A DNA stretch of 49,627 bases, taken from JBBECE01 sp040881985 (GTDB lineage: Bacteria; Pseudomonadota; Alphaproteobacteria; Rhizobiales; Devosiaceae). Position numbers and translations under genes: made by a program. Location of the stretch: NCBI GenBank assembly GCA_040881985.1, contig JBBECE010000001.1, positions 1 to 49,627 on the forward strand. The letters run 5' to 3'. Of this stretch, positions 34,164-42,505 are shown in pieces (position 1 is the first letter of the stretch; the number at the start of each line of letters is the position of its first letter). Under the pieces are notes generated by a model. The model was not told where the DNA came from. It saw only the letters and a program-made list of their open reading frames with translations, and did not search any database.

Positions 34164-34882
34164 GGACGGGCGGGAGCGCCGATCGCGAGGTCGAGGGCGA
34201 GTTCGGCCATGTCGGTCAGCGAGGACTGACGGTCGGCGGCCCCGATCTGGTCGCCGGTAACCAGACAATCGGTCATGGTCGAGATGGCGAGCGCGCGGGC
34301 GCCGAAGCGGGCGGCGAGGGTGTAGAGCATCGCCCCCTCCATTTCGACCGCGAGGACGCCATGGGCGGGCAGCGGCTCGTAGGCCTTGACCCCGCCCTCG
34401 ACATAGAAGGTGTCCGAGGAGACGATCGCGCCCACATGCCAGGCCATGTCGCGGCCCTCGGCGAGCTCGACCGCGCCGCGCAACAGCGAGAAATCGGCGA
34501 ACGGGGCGTAGCGGAACGTGCCGAAGGTGAGGTCGTTCATGGCGCTGTCGGTCGAAGCGGTGACGGCGATGACGAGGTCGCGGACCTTAACTTTCGCATT
34601 GAGCCCGCCGCAGGTGCCGACCCGGATCAGCGTCTTGACGCCGTAGTCGGCGAGGAGCTCCTGGACATAGATGGCCAGCGATGGCTGGCCCATGCCGGTC
34701 GCCTGGACGCTGACCGGCTTGCCTTTCCATTGGCCCGTATAGCCGAGGCAGTTGCGCACCGAATTGACCAGTTTCGGGGTCTCGAGGAAGGTTTCGGCGA
34801 TCCATTTGGCGCGCAGCGGATCGCCCGGCAACAGCACGGCTTCGGCATAGTCGCCCTTCCTGGCTTGGTTATGCGGGGTCAT
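34160..34882 (-). CDS. deoD: Purine nucleoside phosphorylase, DeoD type
   Basis: This 240-aa cytoplasmic enzyme cleaves purine (deoxy)nucleosides with phosphate. The hexameric DeoD signature is present: VLLPGDPLRAK at the N-terminus, ATGMGQPSLAIY, RVGTCGG (phosphate site) and AVEMEGAMLY with the ribose-binding MEGA. The segment DCLVTG near the C-terminus corresponds to the catalytic DxxxTG region. It is the first gene of the minus-strand cluster and is divergent from leuD (122-bp gap). Confidence 0.94.
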   Translation of the reverse strand: MTPHNQARKGDYAEAVLLPGDPLRAKWIAETFLETPKLVNSVRNCLGYTGQWKGKPVSVQATGMGQPSLAIYVQELLADYGVKTLIRVGTCGGLNAKVKVRDLVIAVTASTDSAMNDLTFGTFRYAPFADFSLLRGAVELAEGRDMAWHVGAIVSSDTFYVEGGVKAYEPLPAHGVLAVEMEGAMLYTLAARFGARALAISTMTDCLVTGDQIGAADRQSSLTDMAELALDLAIGAPARP

Positions 34883-35004
34883 CGCGTCTCCTCGGGCTCA
34901 AGGCGATCTTTGTGGCATCGGGAATGGGGGCTGACAACCGGGCGGGGGGCCGCTTGACCGGCGGGCGGTCCGTGGCGCATGTAGCGGCCCGAAAGGGACG
35001 GGTC

Positions 35005-35610
35005 ATGGACAGGTTCACGACGCTCACCGGGGTAGCGGCGCCGCTGCCGATCGTCAATGTCGACACCGACATGATCGTCCCCAAGCAATATCTGAAGACG
35101 ATCAAGCGCACCGGGCTCGGGGGGGCACTCTTCGCCGAGATGAGGTACCGCGACGACGGCAGCGAGAATCCCGATTTCGTGCTCAACCGGCCGGCTTATC
35201 GGGAAGCCAAGATCCTGATTGCCGGCGACAATTTCGGCTGCGGCTCATCGCGCGAGCACGCGCCCTGGGCACTCAAGGATTTCGGGATCAGCTGCGTCGT
35301 CTCGACGAGCTTCGCCGACATTTTCTACAACAACTGCTTCAAGAACGGGATGTTGCCGATCGCGGTGACGCCAGAGCAGCTGGCGTTGCTGATGGACGAC
35401 GCCGATCGGGGGGCGAACGCGACGCTGACCGTCGATCTCGAGGCGCAGACGATCCGGGGGCCGGACGGCGGCACGATCCACTTCGACATCGATCCGGCGC
35501 GCAAGCAGGCGCTACTCGGGGGGCTCGACGATATCGGCATGACGCTCGCCAGGAGCGACGCGATTTCCAGTTTCGAAGGGGCTCTGACCCGCGAGCGGCC
35601 GTGGGTCTAA
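35005..35610 (+). CDS. leuD: 3-isopropylmalate dehydratase small subunit
   Basis: This 201-aa swivel domain partners LeuC in leucine synthesis. Motifs are VNVDTDMIVPKQYLK, AGDNFGCGSSREHAPWAL and FYNNCFKNGMLPI, all typical of LeuD. I use the ATG at 35005, preceded by AAGGGA, because it gives the standard short N-terminus. It starts a plus-strand run leuD-small membrane protein-RidA-leuB-asd. Confidence 0.96.
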   Translation: MDRFTTLTGVAAPLPIVNVDTDMIVPKQYLKTIKRTGLGGALFAEMRYRDDGSENPDFVLNRPAYREAKILIAGDNFGCGSSREHAPWALKDFGISCVVSTSFADIFYNNCFKNGMLPIAVTPEQLALLMDDADRGANATLTVDLEAQTIRGPDGGTIHFDIDPARKQALLGGLDDIGMTLARSDAISSFEGALTRERPWV

Positions 35611-35626
35611 ACCAAGGAGCAAGCAG

Positions 35627-35881
35627 ATGCCCGATCCGACCTTAATCGTCGTCTTGATTGCTGCCGCCGTCATTTTCTTCGGCGGTCTCTACATCGTCTA
35701 TCAGAAACAGAGCTCCGGCTGGGGCCCGCGCAATATTCAGGCGCTCGGCCTGGTGCTGGTGCTGCCGACGATCCTGATCCTTGCCGGCATGGGCAAGATC
35801 GAGAACGCCGTGATTGCGACGCTGTTGGGCGCGGTCATCGGCTTCATCCTCGGCGGGCGGATGACCAATAAGGAAGACTAA
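35627..35881 (+). CDS. Small two-helix membrane protein
   Basis: I do not recognise this 84-aa protein. It has two or three hydrophobic segments: LIVVLIAAAVIFFGGLYIVY, LGLVLVLPTILILAGMG and a short VIATLLGAVIGFILGG, with a GWGPRN loop and a charged KED C-terminus. CAAGGAGCAAG lies just upstream of the ATG. It is spaced 16 bp from leuD and 21 bp from the RidA gene, so it is almost certainly co-transcribed with leucine genes. Confidence 0.75.
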   Translation: MPDPTLIVVLIAAAVIFFGGLYIVYQKQSSGWGPRNIQALGLVLVLPTILILAGMGKIENAVIATLLGAVIGFILGGRMTNKED

Positions 35882-35902
35882 GGCAAGGGGCGCGGCGAAC
35901 CG

Positions 35903-36295
35903 ATGCGGAGGATCTCGACCGGCTCGGCCTTCGAGCAGAAGATCGGCTATTCGCGGGCCGTGGTCGACGGCGACATGGTCTATGTGTCGGGTACGGCCGG
36001 CTACGACTACAGGACCATGCAGATGCCCGCCGAGGTCGACGAGCAGGCGCGCCAGGCCTTAGCGACGATTGGCAAGGTGCTGCGTGAAGCCGGCGCCTCG
36101 CTGCGCGACGTGGTGCGGGTACGGTACTATCTCGCCGATCGCGCCGACTTCGATGCGGTGGCGGGGGTGGCGGGAGAAGTCTTCGGCAAGGTCAAGCCGG
36201 CGGCGACGATGCTGATTGCCGGGCTGGTGATGCCGGAAATGAAGGTCGAGATCGAGGTCACCGCGCGCAAGGGCGCGGGGGCGCCGCGCTCCTAG
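35903..36295 (+). CDS. RidA/YjgF-family protein
   Basis: This 130-aa protein has the RidA chorismate-mutase-like fold: YSRAVVDGDMVYVSGTAGYD, the helix EQARQALATIGKVLREAGASL, then DVVRVRYYLADRADF, and the closing PAATMLIAGLVMPEMKVEIEV. RidA enzymes hydrolyse reactive enamine/imine intermediates from PLP enzymes. A conserved active-site Arg is expected in the last strand; here that position reads MLIAGLVMPEM, so deaminase activity is uncertain and it may belong to a non-enzymatic subgroup. It lies between leuD and leuB. Confidence 0.82.
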   Translation: MRRISTGSAFEQKIGYSRAVVDGDMVYVSGTAGYDYRTMQMPAEVDEQARQALATIGKVLREAGASLRDVVRVRYYLADRADFDAVAGVAGEVFGKVKPAATMLIAGLVMPEMKVEIEVTARKGAGAPRS

Positions 36296-36313
36296 GCGAA
36301 GGGTATCCTGTCG

Positions 36314-37414
36314 ATGTCAGCGCATTTACTGCTGTTGCCCGGCGACGGCATCGGCACCGAGATCATGGCCGAGGTCGAAAAGCTGATCGCGGTGCTGAAT
36401 GCCGGCGGGGCAACCGATTTCACCTTCGAGACGGCGCTGGTTGGCGGGACGGCGTACGATGTGCACGGTTCGGCGATCTCGGACCCCGACATGGCGAAGG
36501 CGCGTGCCGCCGACGCGGTGATGTTCGGCGCCGTCGGGGGGCCGAAATGGGATCGCGTTCCCTACGAAGCGCGGCCCGAGGCGGGGCTCTTGCGGCTCAG
36601 GAAGGATCTCGGGCTTTTCGCCAATCTGCGGCCGGCGATCTGCTATCCGGCGCTCGCCGACGCCTCGGCTTTGAAGCGCGAGCTCGTCGAGGGGCTCGAC
36701 CTCTTGATCGTGCGGGAGCTGACCGGCGGGGTCTATTTCGGTGAGCCGAAAGAGATTACCGACCTCGGCAGGGGACAAAAACGCGCGGTCGATACCCAGG
36801 TCTATGAGACCTATGAGATCGACCGGATCGCGCGGGTCGCCTTCGATATGGCGCGCACCCGCAAGAAGCTCGTGCATTCGGCCGACAAAAAGAATGTCAT
36901 GAAGACGGGCGTGCTCTGGGACGAGGTGGTTCAGGGGGTGCACCGGCTGGATTATCCCGACGTGCGGCTTGAACATATCCTCGCCGACAATTGCGTCATG
37001 CAGCTCGTCCGCAATCCGAAACAGTTCGACGTCATCGTCACCGACAATCTTTTCGGCGACATCTTGTCGGACGCCGCCGCCATGCTAACCGGCTCGCTCG
37101 GGATGCTGCCCTCGGCCTCGCTTGGGGCAACCGACAAAGCGACCGGCAAGCGCAAGGCGCTTTACGAGCCGGTGCATGGCTCGGCGCCCGACATTGCGGG
37201 CATGGGCATCGCCAATCCGATTGCCATGATCGCAAGTTTTGCGATGTGCTTGCGATATTCGTTCGGCCGAGTCGATCTCGCCGACCAGGTCGAGGCGGCG
37301 ATCGCAGCGATCCTCATCGAGGGACTGAGGACGCCCGACATCATGCAGGCCGGCTGCGAGCGGGTCTCGACGGCGGAGATGGGCGCGGCGATCCGCGACC
37401 GGCTCGGCGCCTGA
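36314..37414 (+). CDS. leuB: 3-isopropylmalate dehydrogenase
   Basis: This 366-aa NAD-dependent enzyme oxidatively decarboxylates 3-isopropylmalate in leucine synthesis. Motifs are LLPGDGIGTEI, GAVGGPKWD, LLRLRKDLGLFANLRP, RELTGGVYFGEP, and the metal/substrate site VTDNLFGDILSDAAAML, ending with YEPVHGSAPDIAG. The length is normal. It lies 18 bp after the RidA gene and 94 bp before asd. Confidence 0.97.
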   Translation: MSAHLLLLPGDGIGTEIMAEVEKLIAVLNAGGATDFTFETALVGGTAYDVHGSAISDPDMAKARAADAVMFGAVGGPKWDRVPYEARPEAGLLRLRKDLGLFANLRPAICYPALADASALKRELVEGLDLLIVRELTGGVYFGEPKEITDLGRGQKRAVDTQVYETYEIDRIARVAFDMARTRKKLVHSADKKNVMKTGVLWDEVVQGVHRLDYPDVRLEHILADNCVMQLVRNPKQFDVIVTDNLFGDILSDAAAMLTGSLGMLPSASLGATDKATGKRKALYEPVHGSAPDIAGMGIANPIAMIASFAMCLRYSFGRVDLADQVEAAIAAILIEGLRTPDIMQAGCERVSTAEMGAAIRDRLGA

Positions 37415-37508
37415 AGGGCGCGGCGGCCGGCGGGCTTTATTGACTCTTATCGGGATCGGGGTATGAAGGCGGCCGCCCGGAATCCGGGTGGACGGACAGG
37501 ATTTGGTG

Positions 37509-38546
37509 ATGGGCTACAAGGTCGCGGTGGTCGGCGCCACCGGCAATGTCGGGCGCGAACTTTTCAACATCCTCGATGAGCGCGAATTCGCGGTCGACGA
37601 GATTTTTGCGCTCGCTTCGTCGCGGTCGGTGGGGCGGGAGCTCTCGTTCGGCGACCGGACCGTCAAATGCCGGGACCTCGCCAATTTCGACTTTCGCGGC
37701 GTCGATTTCTGCCTGATGTCGGCGGGCTCGGCGGTCTCCCGCGAATGGGCGCCGAAGATCGGCAGGATCGGCTGTATCGTCATCGACAATTCCTCGGCCT
37801 GGCGCTACCACGCCGAGGTGCCGTTGGTCGTGCCCGAGGTCAATGCCGGGGTGCTCGACGCCTATATGGGCCGGCGCGAGCGGATGAACATCATCGCCAA
37901 TCCCAATTGCTCGACGGCGCAGCTGGTGGTGGCGCTGAAGCCGCTGCACGATTTCGCGACGATCAAGCGAGTGGTGGTGGCGACCTACCAGTCGGTCTCG
38001 GGGGCGGGCAAGGAAGCCATGGACGAGCTTTGGAATCAGACCAAGGGCATTTTCGTCACTGACGTGCCGGAGGCGAAGAAATTTACCAAGCAGATTGCCT
38101 TCAACGTCATCCCGCATATCGACGTCTTCATGGAAGACGGCTCGACCAGGGAAGAATGGAAGATCGCCGTCGAGACCAAGAAAATCCTCGACCCGAAGAT
38201 CAGGGTAACGGTCACCGCGGTGCGGGTGCCGGTGTTTGTCGGCCATTCCGAGGCGGTCAATCTCGAGTTCGAGAAAGAGATCACCGCCGACGAGGCGCGC
38301 GAAATATTGCGTGAGGCGCCGGGTATCGTCGTCGTCGACAAGCGCGAGGACGGCGGCTACATCACCCCCGTCGAGACGGTCGGCGAATATGCGACCTACG
38401 TCTCCCGCATCCGCGAGGACATGACGGTCGAGAACGGACTCAGTCTCTGGGTCGTCTCCGACAATCTCAGGAAAGGCGCGGCGCTGAATACGGTGCAGAT
38501 CGCCGAGTGCCTGATCAATCGCGGGCTGATCAAACAAGCGGCCTGA
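37509..38546 (+). CDS. asd: Aspartate-semialdehyde dehydrogenase
   Basis: This 345-aa enzyme reduces aspartyl phosphate to aspartate semialdehyde for lysine, threonine and methionine. It shows the nucleotide-binding start YKVAVVGATGNVG, ASSRSVGREL, the acyl-enzyme cysteine C134 in NPNCSTAQL, SVSGAGKEAM and VFVGHSEAVN with the active-site His. I use the ATG at 37509; a GTG at 37488 would add seven residues. It follows leuB and is followed by a 525-bp gap before sdhC. Confidence 0.95.
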   Translation: MGYKVAVVGATGNVGRELFNILDEREFAVDEIFALASSRSVGRELSFGDRTVKCRDLANFDFRGVDFCLMSAGSAVSREWAPKIGRIGCIVIDNSSAWRYHAEVPLVVPEVNAGVLDAYMGRRERMNIIANPNCSTAQLVVALKPLHDFATIKRVVVATYQSVSGAGKEAMDELWNQTKGIFVTDVPEAKKFTKQIAFNVIPHIDVFMEDGSTREEWKIAVETKKILDPKIRVTVTAVRVPVFVGHSEAVNLEFEKEITADEAREILREAPGIVVVDKREDGGYITPVETVGEYATYVSRIREDMTVENGLSLWVVSDNLRKGAALNTVQIAECLINRGLIKQAA

Positions 38547-39014
38547 GCTTCGGAAACTTCGATCGCCGGACGGCCGGAAGCCGCCCCGCCGAGGGATGCG
38601 GAGCGGCCTCCTGCGTGGGCCGAATGAGGGTTATTCGGCCTTCGCCGCGCCGAGTTGGCCGATCGGCGCGGTGAATTCGTCCGGGTGAACTCTCGCTCTC
38701 TTCCAGGTCCATGCCGGGCGTTGGACAATGAAAACCCTGCGCGCCCAATGCGACGAGGTCCCGACCGCAAAGGGGCAAGGTCGGGGAATTGCTCCGGCGA
38801 TGCGATGAAGCGCAAGCGCCGAATTGCGGAGGGCTTGCCACGGTTCTTTCAACCGATTGAGAAGACAAGGGGATCTCCCGGGCTGGCTTGCCGCCGTATT
38901 GCCCAGAACGTGGCGGTCGCCGCATTCCGCGCCGGATTTGGACGCGGGTGATGAGAACCGGCCGCCGGGCGCGCCCCGCGGCGTTTGCTTTGACGCGGGC
39001 GGCGCGCGCAGTTA
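38547..39014. other. Non-coding gap between asd and the sdh operon
   Basis: No convincing gene is visible. From left to right it holds a hairpin with 8-bp arms GGCCGAAT/ATTCGGCC (38618-38640) that could end the leu/asd transcript. A 9-bp hairpin CCGCGCCGA/TCGGCGCGG follows (38645-38653 and 38663-38671). A 7-bp hairpin CCCGACC/GGTCGGG comes next (38760-38785), then an upstream sdh promoter candidate near 38990. A 98-codon frame at 38655-38951 has no recognisable features or ribosome binding site. Confidence 0.6.
38618..38640 (+). terminator. Possible terminator after asd
   Basis: Arms GGCCGAAT (38618-38625) and ATTCGGCC (38633-38640) with a 7-nt loop lie 72 bp after the asd stop. The following tract TTCGCCG is too poor in T for a strong intrinsic terminator. 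Confidence 0.4.
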
Positions 39015-39018
39015 ATGC
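38990..39018 (+). promoter_or_regulatory. Candidate sdh operon promoter
   Basis: TTGACG (38990-38995) is followed after 17 nt by TAATGC (39013-39018), a weak -10. It would give a leader of about 45 nt to the sdhC ATG at 39072. The -35 is good and the -10 poor, so confidence is low. Confidence 0.3.
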
Positions 39019-39071
39019 TTAAGCTCAGTCGCGCGGCAGAATTCCCCGGCCGCCTCGCATCGAGTCCGGAC

Positions 39072-39449
39072 ATGGCCCCGACTTCCCGGCCGCTTTCGCC
39101 GCATCTGCAAATCTACCGGCTATCGATCACCATGGCGATGTCGATCGCCCACCGGATCACCGGAGTGGGACTCTATTTTGGCACCGCGATCGTCGCTGTA
39201 TGGCTCGCCGCGGCGGCATTGGGAGATGGCCCGTTCGGCCAGGTGCAGGGCTTCTTCGACCACTGGTTCGGCCGGCTCCTGCTCTTCGGATACACCTGGG
39301 CGCTGTTTCACCACATGCTGGGGGGCCTGCGGCACTTCATCTGGGATTTCGGCGCCGGGTACGGCATGGCGCGGCATTGGCTCGGTTGGGCGACGATTGG
39401 CGGGTCGCTGGCGATCACCGCTGCCATCTGGCTCTGGCTGTTGGTCTGA
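39072..39449 (+). CDS. sdhC: Succinate dehydrogenase cytochrome b556 subunit
   Basis: This 125-aa membrane anchor of complex II has three helices. Landmarks are RPLSPHLQIYR at the N-terminus, SIAHRITG (quinone region) and HHMLGGLRHFIWD, where H81 is the expected heme ligand. I use the ATG at 39072 because it gives the family N-terminus; an in-frame ATG at 39015 would add 19 residues. It is the first gene of sdhCDA...B. Confidence 0.93.
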   Translation: MAPTSRPLSPHLQIYRLSITMAMSIAHRITGVGLYFGTAIVAVWLAAAALGDGPFGQVQGFFDHWFGRLLLFGYTWALFHHMLGGLRHFIWDFGAGYGMARHWLGWATIGGSLAITAAIWLWLLV

Positions 39450-39463
39450 GGGAGGTCGGCACG

Positions 39464-39838
39464 ATGGACAAGCGGACGCCCACAGGGTTTCTGGGGCTTG
39501 CCTCGGCCAAGGGCGGCACCGACCATTTTGTGCAGCAGCGGCTGACGGCGGCCGCAAACGTTCCCTTGATCCTGTTTTTCGTCTGGCTGGTTTTGAGCCA
39601 TGTCGGGGCGGGGCGGGCTGAATTGGTCGCGACCCTTGCCAATCCGGTTGTGGCTGCTGCTGCGATCCTCGCCATCGCCTCGATTGCCTGGCACATGCGG
39701 ATCGGCATGCAGGTGGTGATCGAGGACTATGTCTCGAGCCAAGCCGCCAAGGTGCTCTTGGCGCTCAACAACCTCTTCTCGCTGGCGGTCGCCGCGGTGG
39801 CGATCCTTTCCGTTCTTTGGCTCGGGTTCGGAGGCTGA
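39464..39838 (+). CDS. sdhD: Succinate dehydrogenase membrane anchor subunit
   Basis: This 124-aa second anchor of complex II has three helices and matches alphaproteobacterial SdhD: FLGLASAKGGTDHFVQQRLTA, VPLILFFVWLVLSHVG and WHMRIGMQVVIEDYV. The ATG follows the sdhC stop by 14 bp, with GGGAGG about 9 nt upstream, and the gene ends 6 bp before sdhA. Confidence 0.92.
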   Translation: MDKRTPTGFLGLASAKGGTDHFVQQRLTAAANVPLILFFVWLVLSHVGAGRAELVATLANPVVAAAAILAIASIAWHMRIGMQVVIEDYVSSQAAKVLLALNNLFSLAVAAVAILSVLWLGFGG

Positions 39839-39844
39839 GGGCGG

Positions 39845-41647
39845 ATGCCGGGCCCCGCTTACGAAACCTTCACCCATGACTTCGACGTGGTCGTCGTCGG
39901 GGCCGGCGGTTCGGGGCTAAGGGCGACGCTCGGGATGGCCGAGCAGGGGCTGCGCACCGCCTGCATCACCAAAGTCTTTCCGACGCGTTCCCACACCGTC
40001 GCGGCGCAGGGCGGCATCGCCGCCTCGCTCGGCAATATGGGACCCGATTCCTGGCAGTGGCATATGTACGATACGATCAAGGGGTCGGACTGGTTGGGGG
40101 ACAATGACGCGATCGAGTACCTCGCCCGTCACGCCGCGGAATCGGTCTACGAGCTCGAACATTACGGGGTGCCGTTCAGCCGTACCGAGGGCGGGCGCAT
40201 CTATCAGCGGCCGTTTGGCGGGCACATGCAGAATTACGGCGAGGGGCCGCCAGTGCAGCGCACCTGCGCCGCCGCCGACCGGACGGGTCATGCGATCCTG
40301 CACACGCTCTACGGGCAGTCGGTGAGGCACGATGCCGAGTTCTTCGTCGAGTATTTTGCCATCGACCTCATGATGGGCGAGGACGGGGTCTGCCAAGGGG
40401 TCGTGGCCTGGAACCTCGAGGACGGGACGATCCATCGGTTCTGCGCCAAGCTCACGGTGCTGGCGACGGGCGGCTACGGGCGCGCCTATTCCTCCTGCAC
40501 TTCGGCGCACACCTGCACCGGGGACGGCGGCGGCATGGTGGCGCGGGCCGGGCTGACGCTGCAGGACATGGAGTTCGTACAGTTCCATCCGACGGGGGTC
40601 TATGGCGCGGGCGTCCTCATCACCGAGGGGGCGCGGGGGGAGGGCGGGTATCTCGCCAATTCGGTGGGCGAGCGGTTCATGGAGCGCTACGCGCCCAATG
40701 CCAAGGACCTCGCCTCGCGCGATGTCGTCTCACGCTGCATGACGATCGAGATTCGCGAGGGGCGGGGGGTGGGGCCAAGGAAGGACCATCTCTACCTGCA
40801 CCTCGACCATCTCGACCCGCGAGTCCTGCACGAGCGGCTACCGGGGATCACGGAGAGCGCGCGGATCTTCGCGGGCGTCGACGTGACGCGCGACCCGATC
40901 CCGGTCTTGCCGACGGTCCACTACAATATGGGCGGCATCCCGACGAACTACTGGGGCGAAGTGCTCGACCCGACCGCGGACGAGCCGGACCGGGTGGCAC
41001 CGGGCCTGATGGCGGTCGGGGAGGCCGGCTGCTGCTCGGTGCACGGAGCCAACCGGCTCGGAGCGAATTCGCTGATCGATCTCGTCGTCTTTGGCCGCGC
41101 CGCGGCGATCCGGGCGGGCGAAGTTGTCGACCGCCAGGCAGCGGTGGCGCCGGTCAACGAGAAGGGCTTTGAGGCGAGCATCGCCCGCTTCGACCGGTTG
41201 CGCCATGCCAAGGGTGGCATGCCGACGGCGGTGCTGCGCGAGAAAATGCAGCGGGCGATGCAGGAGGACGCGGCCGTCTTCCGGACCGAAGCGACGCTTA
41301 GGCAGGGCTGCGAAAGGATCTCGGCGCTCTGGGGCGAACTCCGCGAACTCAATGTCACCGACCGGTCGATGATCTGGAATTCGGATTTGGTCGAGACGCT
41401 TGAACTCGAAAACCTGATGGCCAACGCGATCGCGACCGTTCACGCTGCCGAGGCGCGCAAGGAAAGCCGGGGCGCGCATGCCCGGGAGGATTTCCCGGCG
41501 CGCGACGACGCAAACTGGCGCAAACATTCGCTGGCCCAGATCGCGAACGATGGCAAGGTCACGCTTGGCTACCGTCCGGTGCATGCCACCCCGCTCAGCG
41601 ACGGGATCGACCCGAAGAAGATCGCCCCGAAAGCGCGGGTCTATTGA
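39845..41647 (+). CDS. sdhA: Succinate dehydrogenase flavoprotein subunit
   Basis: This 600-aa FAD subunit oxidises succinate to fumarate. It has the FAD-binding start VVVVGAGGSGLRA, the covalent-FAD histidine H50 in TRSHTVAAQGG, QFHPTGVYGAG, REGRGVGPRKDHLYL and HYNMGGIPTNYWGEV, plus the HGANRLGANSL segment. Everything needed for activity appears intact. The sdhB gene does not follow directly: three small genes intervene. Confidence 0.97.
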   Translation: MPGPAYETFTHDFDVVVVGAGGSGLRATLGMAEQGLRTACITKVFPTRSHTVAAQGGIAASLGNMGPDSWQWHMYDTIKGSDWLGDNDAIEYLARHAAESVYELEHYGVPFSRTEGGRIYQRPFGGHMQNYGEGPPVQRTCAAADRTGHAILHTLYGQSVRHDAEFFVEYFAIDLMMGEDGVCQGVVAWNLEDGTIHRFCAKLTVLATGGYGRAYSSCTSAHTCTGDGGGMVARAGLTLQDMEFVQFHPTGVYGAGVLITEGARGEGGYLANSVGERFMERYAPNAKDLASRDVVSRCMTIEIREGRGVGPRKDHLYLHLDHLDPRVLHERLPGITESARIFAGVDVTRDPIPVLPTVHYNMGGIPTNYWGEVLDPTADEPDRVAPGLMAVGEAGCCSVHGANRLGANSLIDLVVFGRAAAIRAGEVVDRQAAVAPVNEKGFEASIARFDRLRHAKGGMPTAVLREKMQRAMQEDAAVFRTEATLRQGCERISALWGELRELNVTDRSMIWNSDLVETLELENLMANAIATVHAAEARKESRGAHAREDFPARDDANWRKHSLAQIANDGKVTLGYRPVHATPLSDGIDPKKIAPKARVY

Positions 41648-41703
41648 CCCCGGGGTCCAACAACCCGGCCCGAAGAGGGGCCGAGCGGATGGAGAGGCAG
41701 TGA

Positions 41704-42015
41704 ATGAAAGCATTGCGGTTGCGGGGCGTCGTGGGAGCTCTGCTTGTGGTTTGTTCCGCCTCGGGGGCGCGGGCGGATATCGGCACGGAAATTGCGCGCA
41801 GTTGCGTGGCCGAATGGTTCCTGCCGCAGGAAGTGTGCAGTTGCGTCGCCGAGCAGGCTTTGGGCCGGTTCAACGAGGTGCAGCTCAATTGGCTGGCTTT
41901 GCCGGCGGGGTTCCCCGCGGAGGCCGCCTCGCTCGCCAAGGCGATGACGATGTCGCAGGCGCTGGCGATCAGCAATTTCATGGTCAGCGTACCGCATCAG
42001 TGCGGGGCGCCCTGA
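41704..42015 (+). CDS. Small secreted four-cysteine protein 1 (between sdhA and sdhB)
   Basis: I do not recognise a named family for this 103-aa protein. A Sec signal peptide covers about residues 1-24 (MKALRLRG...ASGARAD). The mature part has C34, C45, C47 and C100, spaced C-x10-C-x-C-x52-C, and ends PHQCGAP. The paralogue two genes downstream has the same pattern. GGAGAGG lies upstream of the ATG at 41704. It is about 56 bp after sdhA and 16 bp before the DUF3052 gene. A periplasmic redox, metal or assembly role is possible but unproven. Confidence 0.8.
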   Translation: MKALRLRGVVGALLVVCSASGARADIGTEIARSCVAEWFLPQEVCSCVAEQALGRFNEVQLNWLALPAGFPAEAASLAKAMTMSQALAISNFMVSVPHQCGAP

Positions 42016-42031
42016 GGGGCGGAGAGACCGG

Positions 42032-42505
42032 ATGGCGGCGAACTCGAGGAGGACGGGGGCGGGCTATTCGGGAACCCCGCTGCCGAAGAAGCTCGGGTTC
42101 AGGCAAGGCCAGAAGGTGATGTTTGTGGCCCTGCCGGGGACGCTGTCGGAGCTCGCCAGCTGTGCCGAATTCGCCTCAGTCGCCGAGGCCGCGGACTGGC
42201 GGGAGGTCAAGGTCCAGGGCGGCGGGTTCGATGCGATCCATGCCTTTACCTCCTCGCGTGAGGAGTTGGCCAAAGGCCTGCCGGGACTCGAGGCGGCGAT
42301 CGTGCCGGACGGGATGATCTGGATTTCCTGGCCGAAGCGGGCGGCCAGGGTCGCAACCGACGTCACCGAGGACGTGGTCAGGGCGGAGGCATTGCGGGGC
42401 GATCTTGTGGACGTCAAGGTCGCGGCGGTAGATGATCGCTGGAGCGGATTGAAGCTGGTGATCCGGAAAGAGGCGCGGCCGAGGCATGGAGGCAAGGCAA
42501 GATGA
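42032..42505 (+). CDS. DUF3052 family protein
   Basis: This 157-aa soluble protein begins with GYSGTPLPKKLGFRQGQK, the signature of DUF3052, followed by strands VMFVALPGT and FDAIHAFTSSREEL, and a conserved MIWISWPKR core. The C-terminus RWSGLKLVIRKE matches the family. No catalytic residues are obvious and the function is unknown. It lies between the two four-cysteine proteins and overlaps the second by 4 bp (ATGA). Confidence 0.82.
   Translation: MAANSRRTGAGYSGTPLPKKLGFRQGQKVMFVALPGTLSELASCAEFASVAEAADWREVKVQGGGFDAIHAFTSSREELAKGLPGLEAAIVPDGMIWISWPKRAARVATDVTEDVVRAEALRGDLVDVKVAAVDDRWSGLKLVIRKEARPRHGGKAR

Noticed and set aside
38655..38951. A 98-codon plus-strand frame in the asd-sdhC gap
   Set aside because: It has no ribosome binding site, no hydrophobic or family features, and an Arg/Gly/Pro-rich composition typical of non-coding high-GC DNA.
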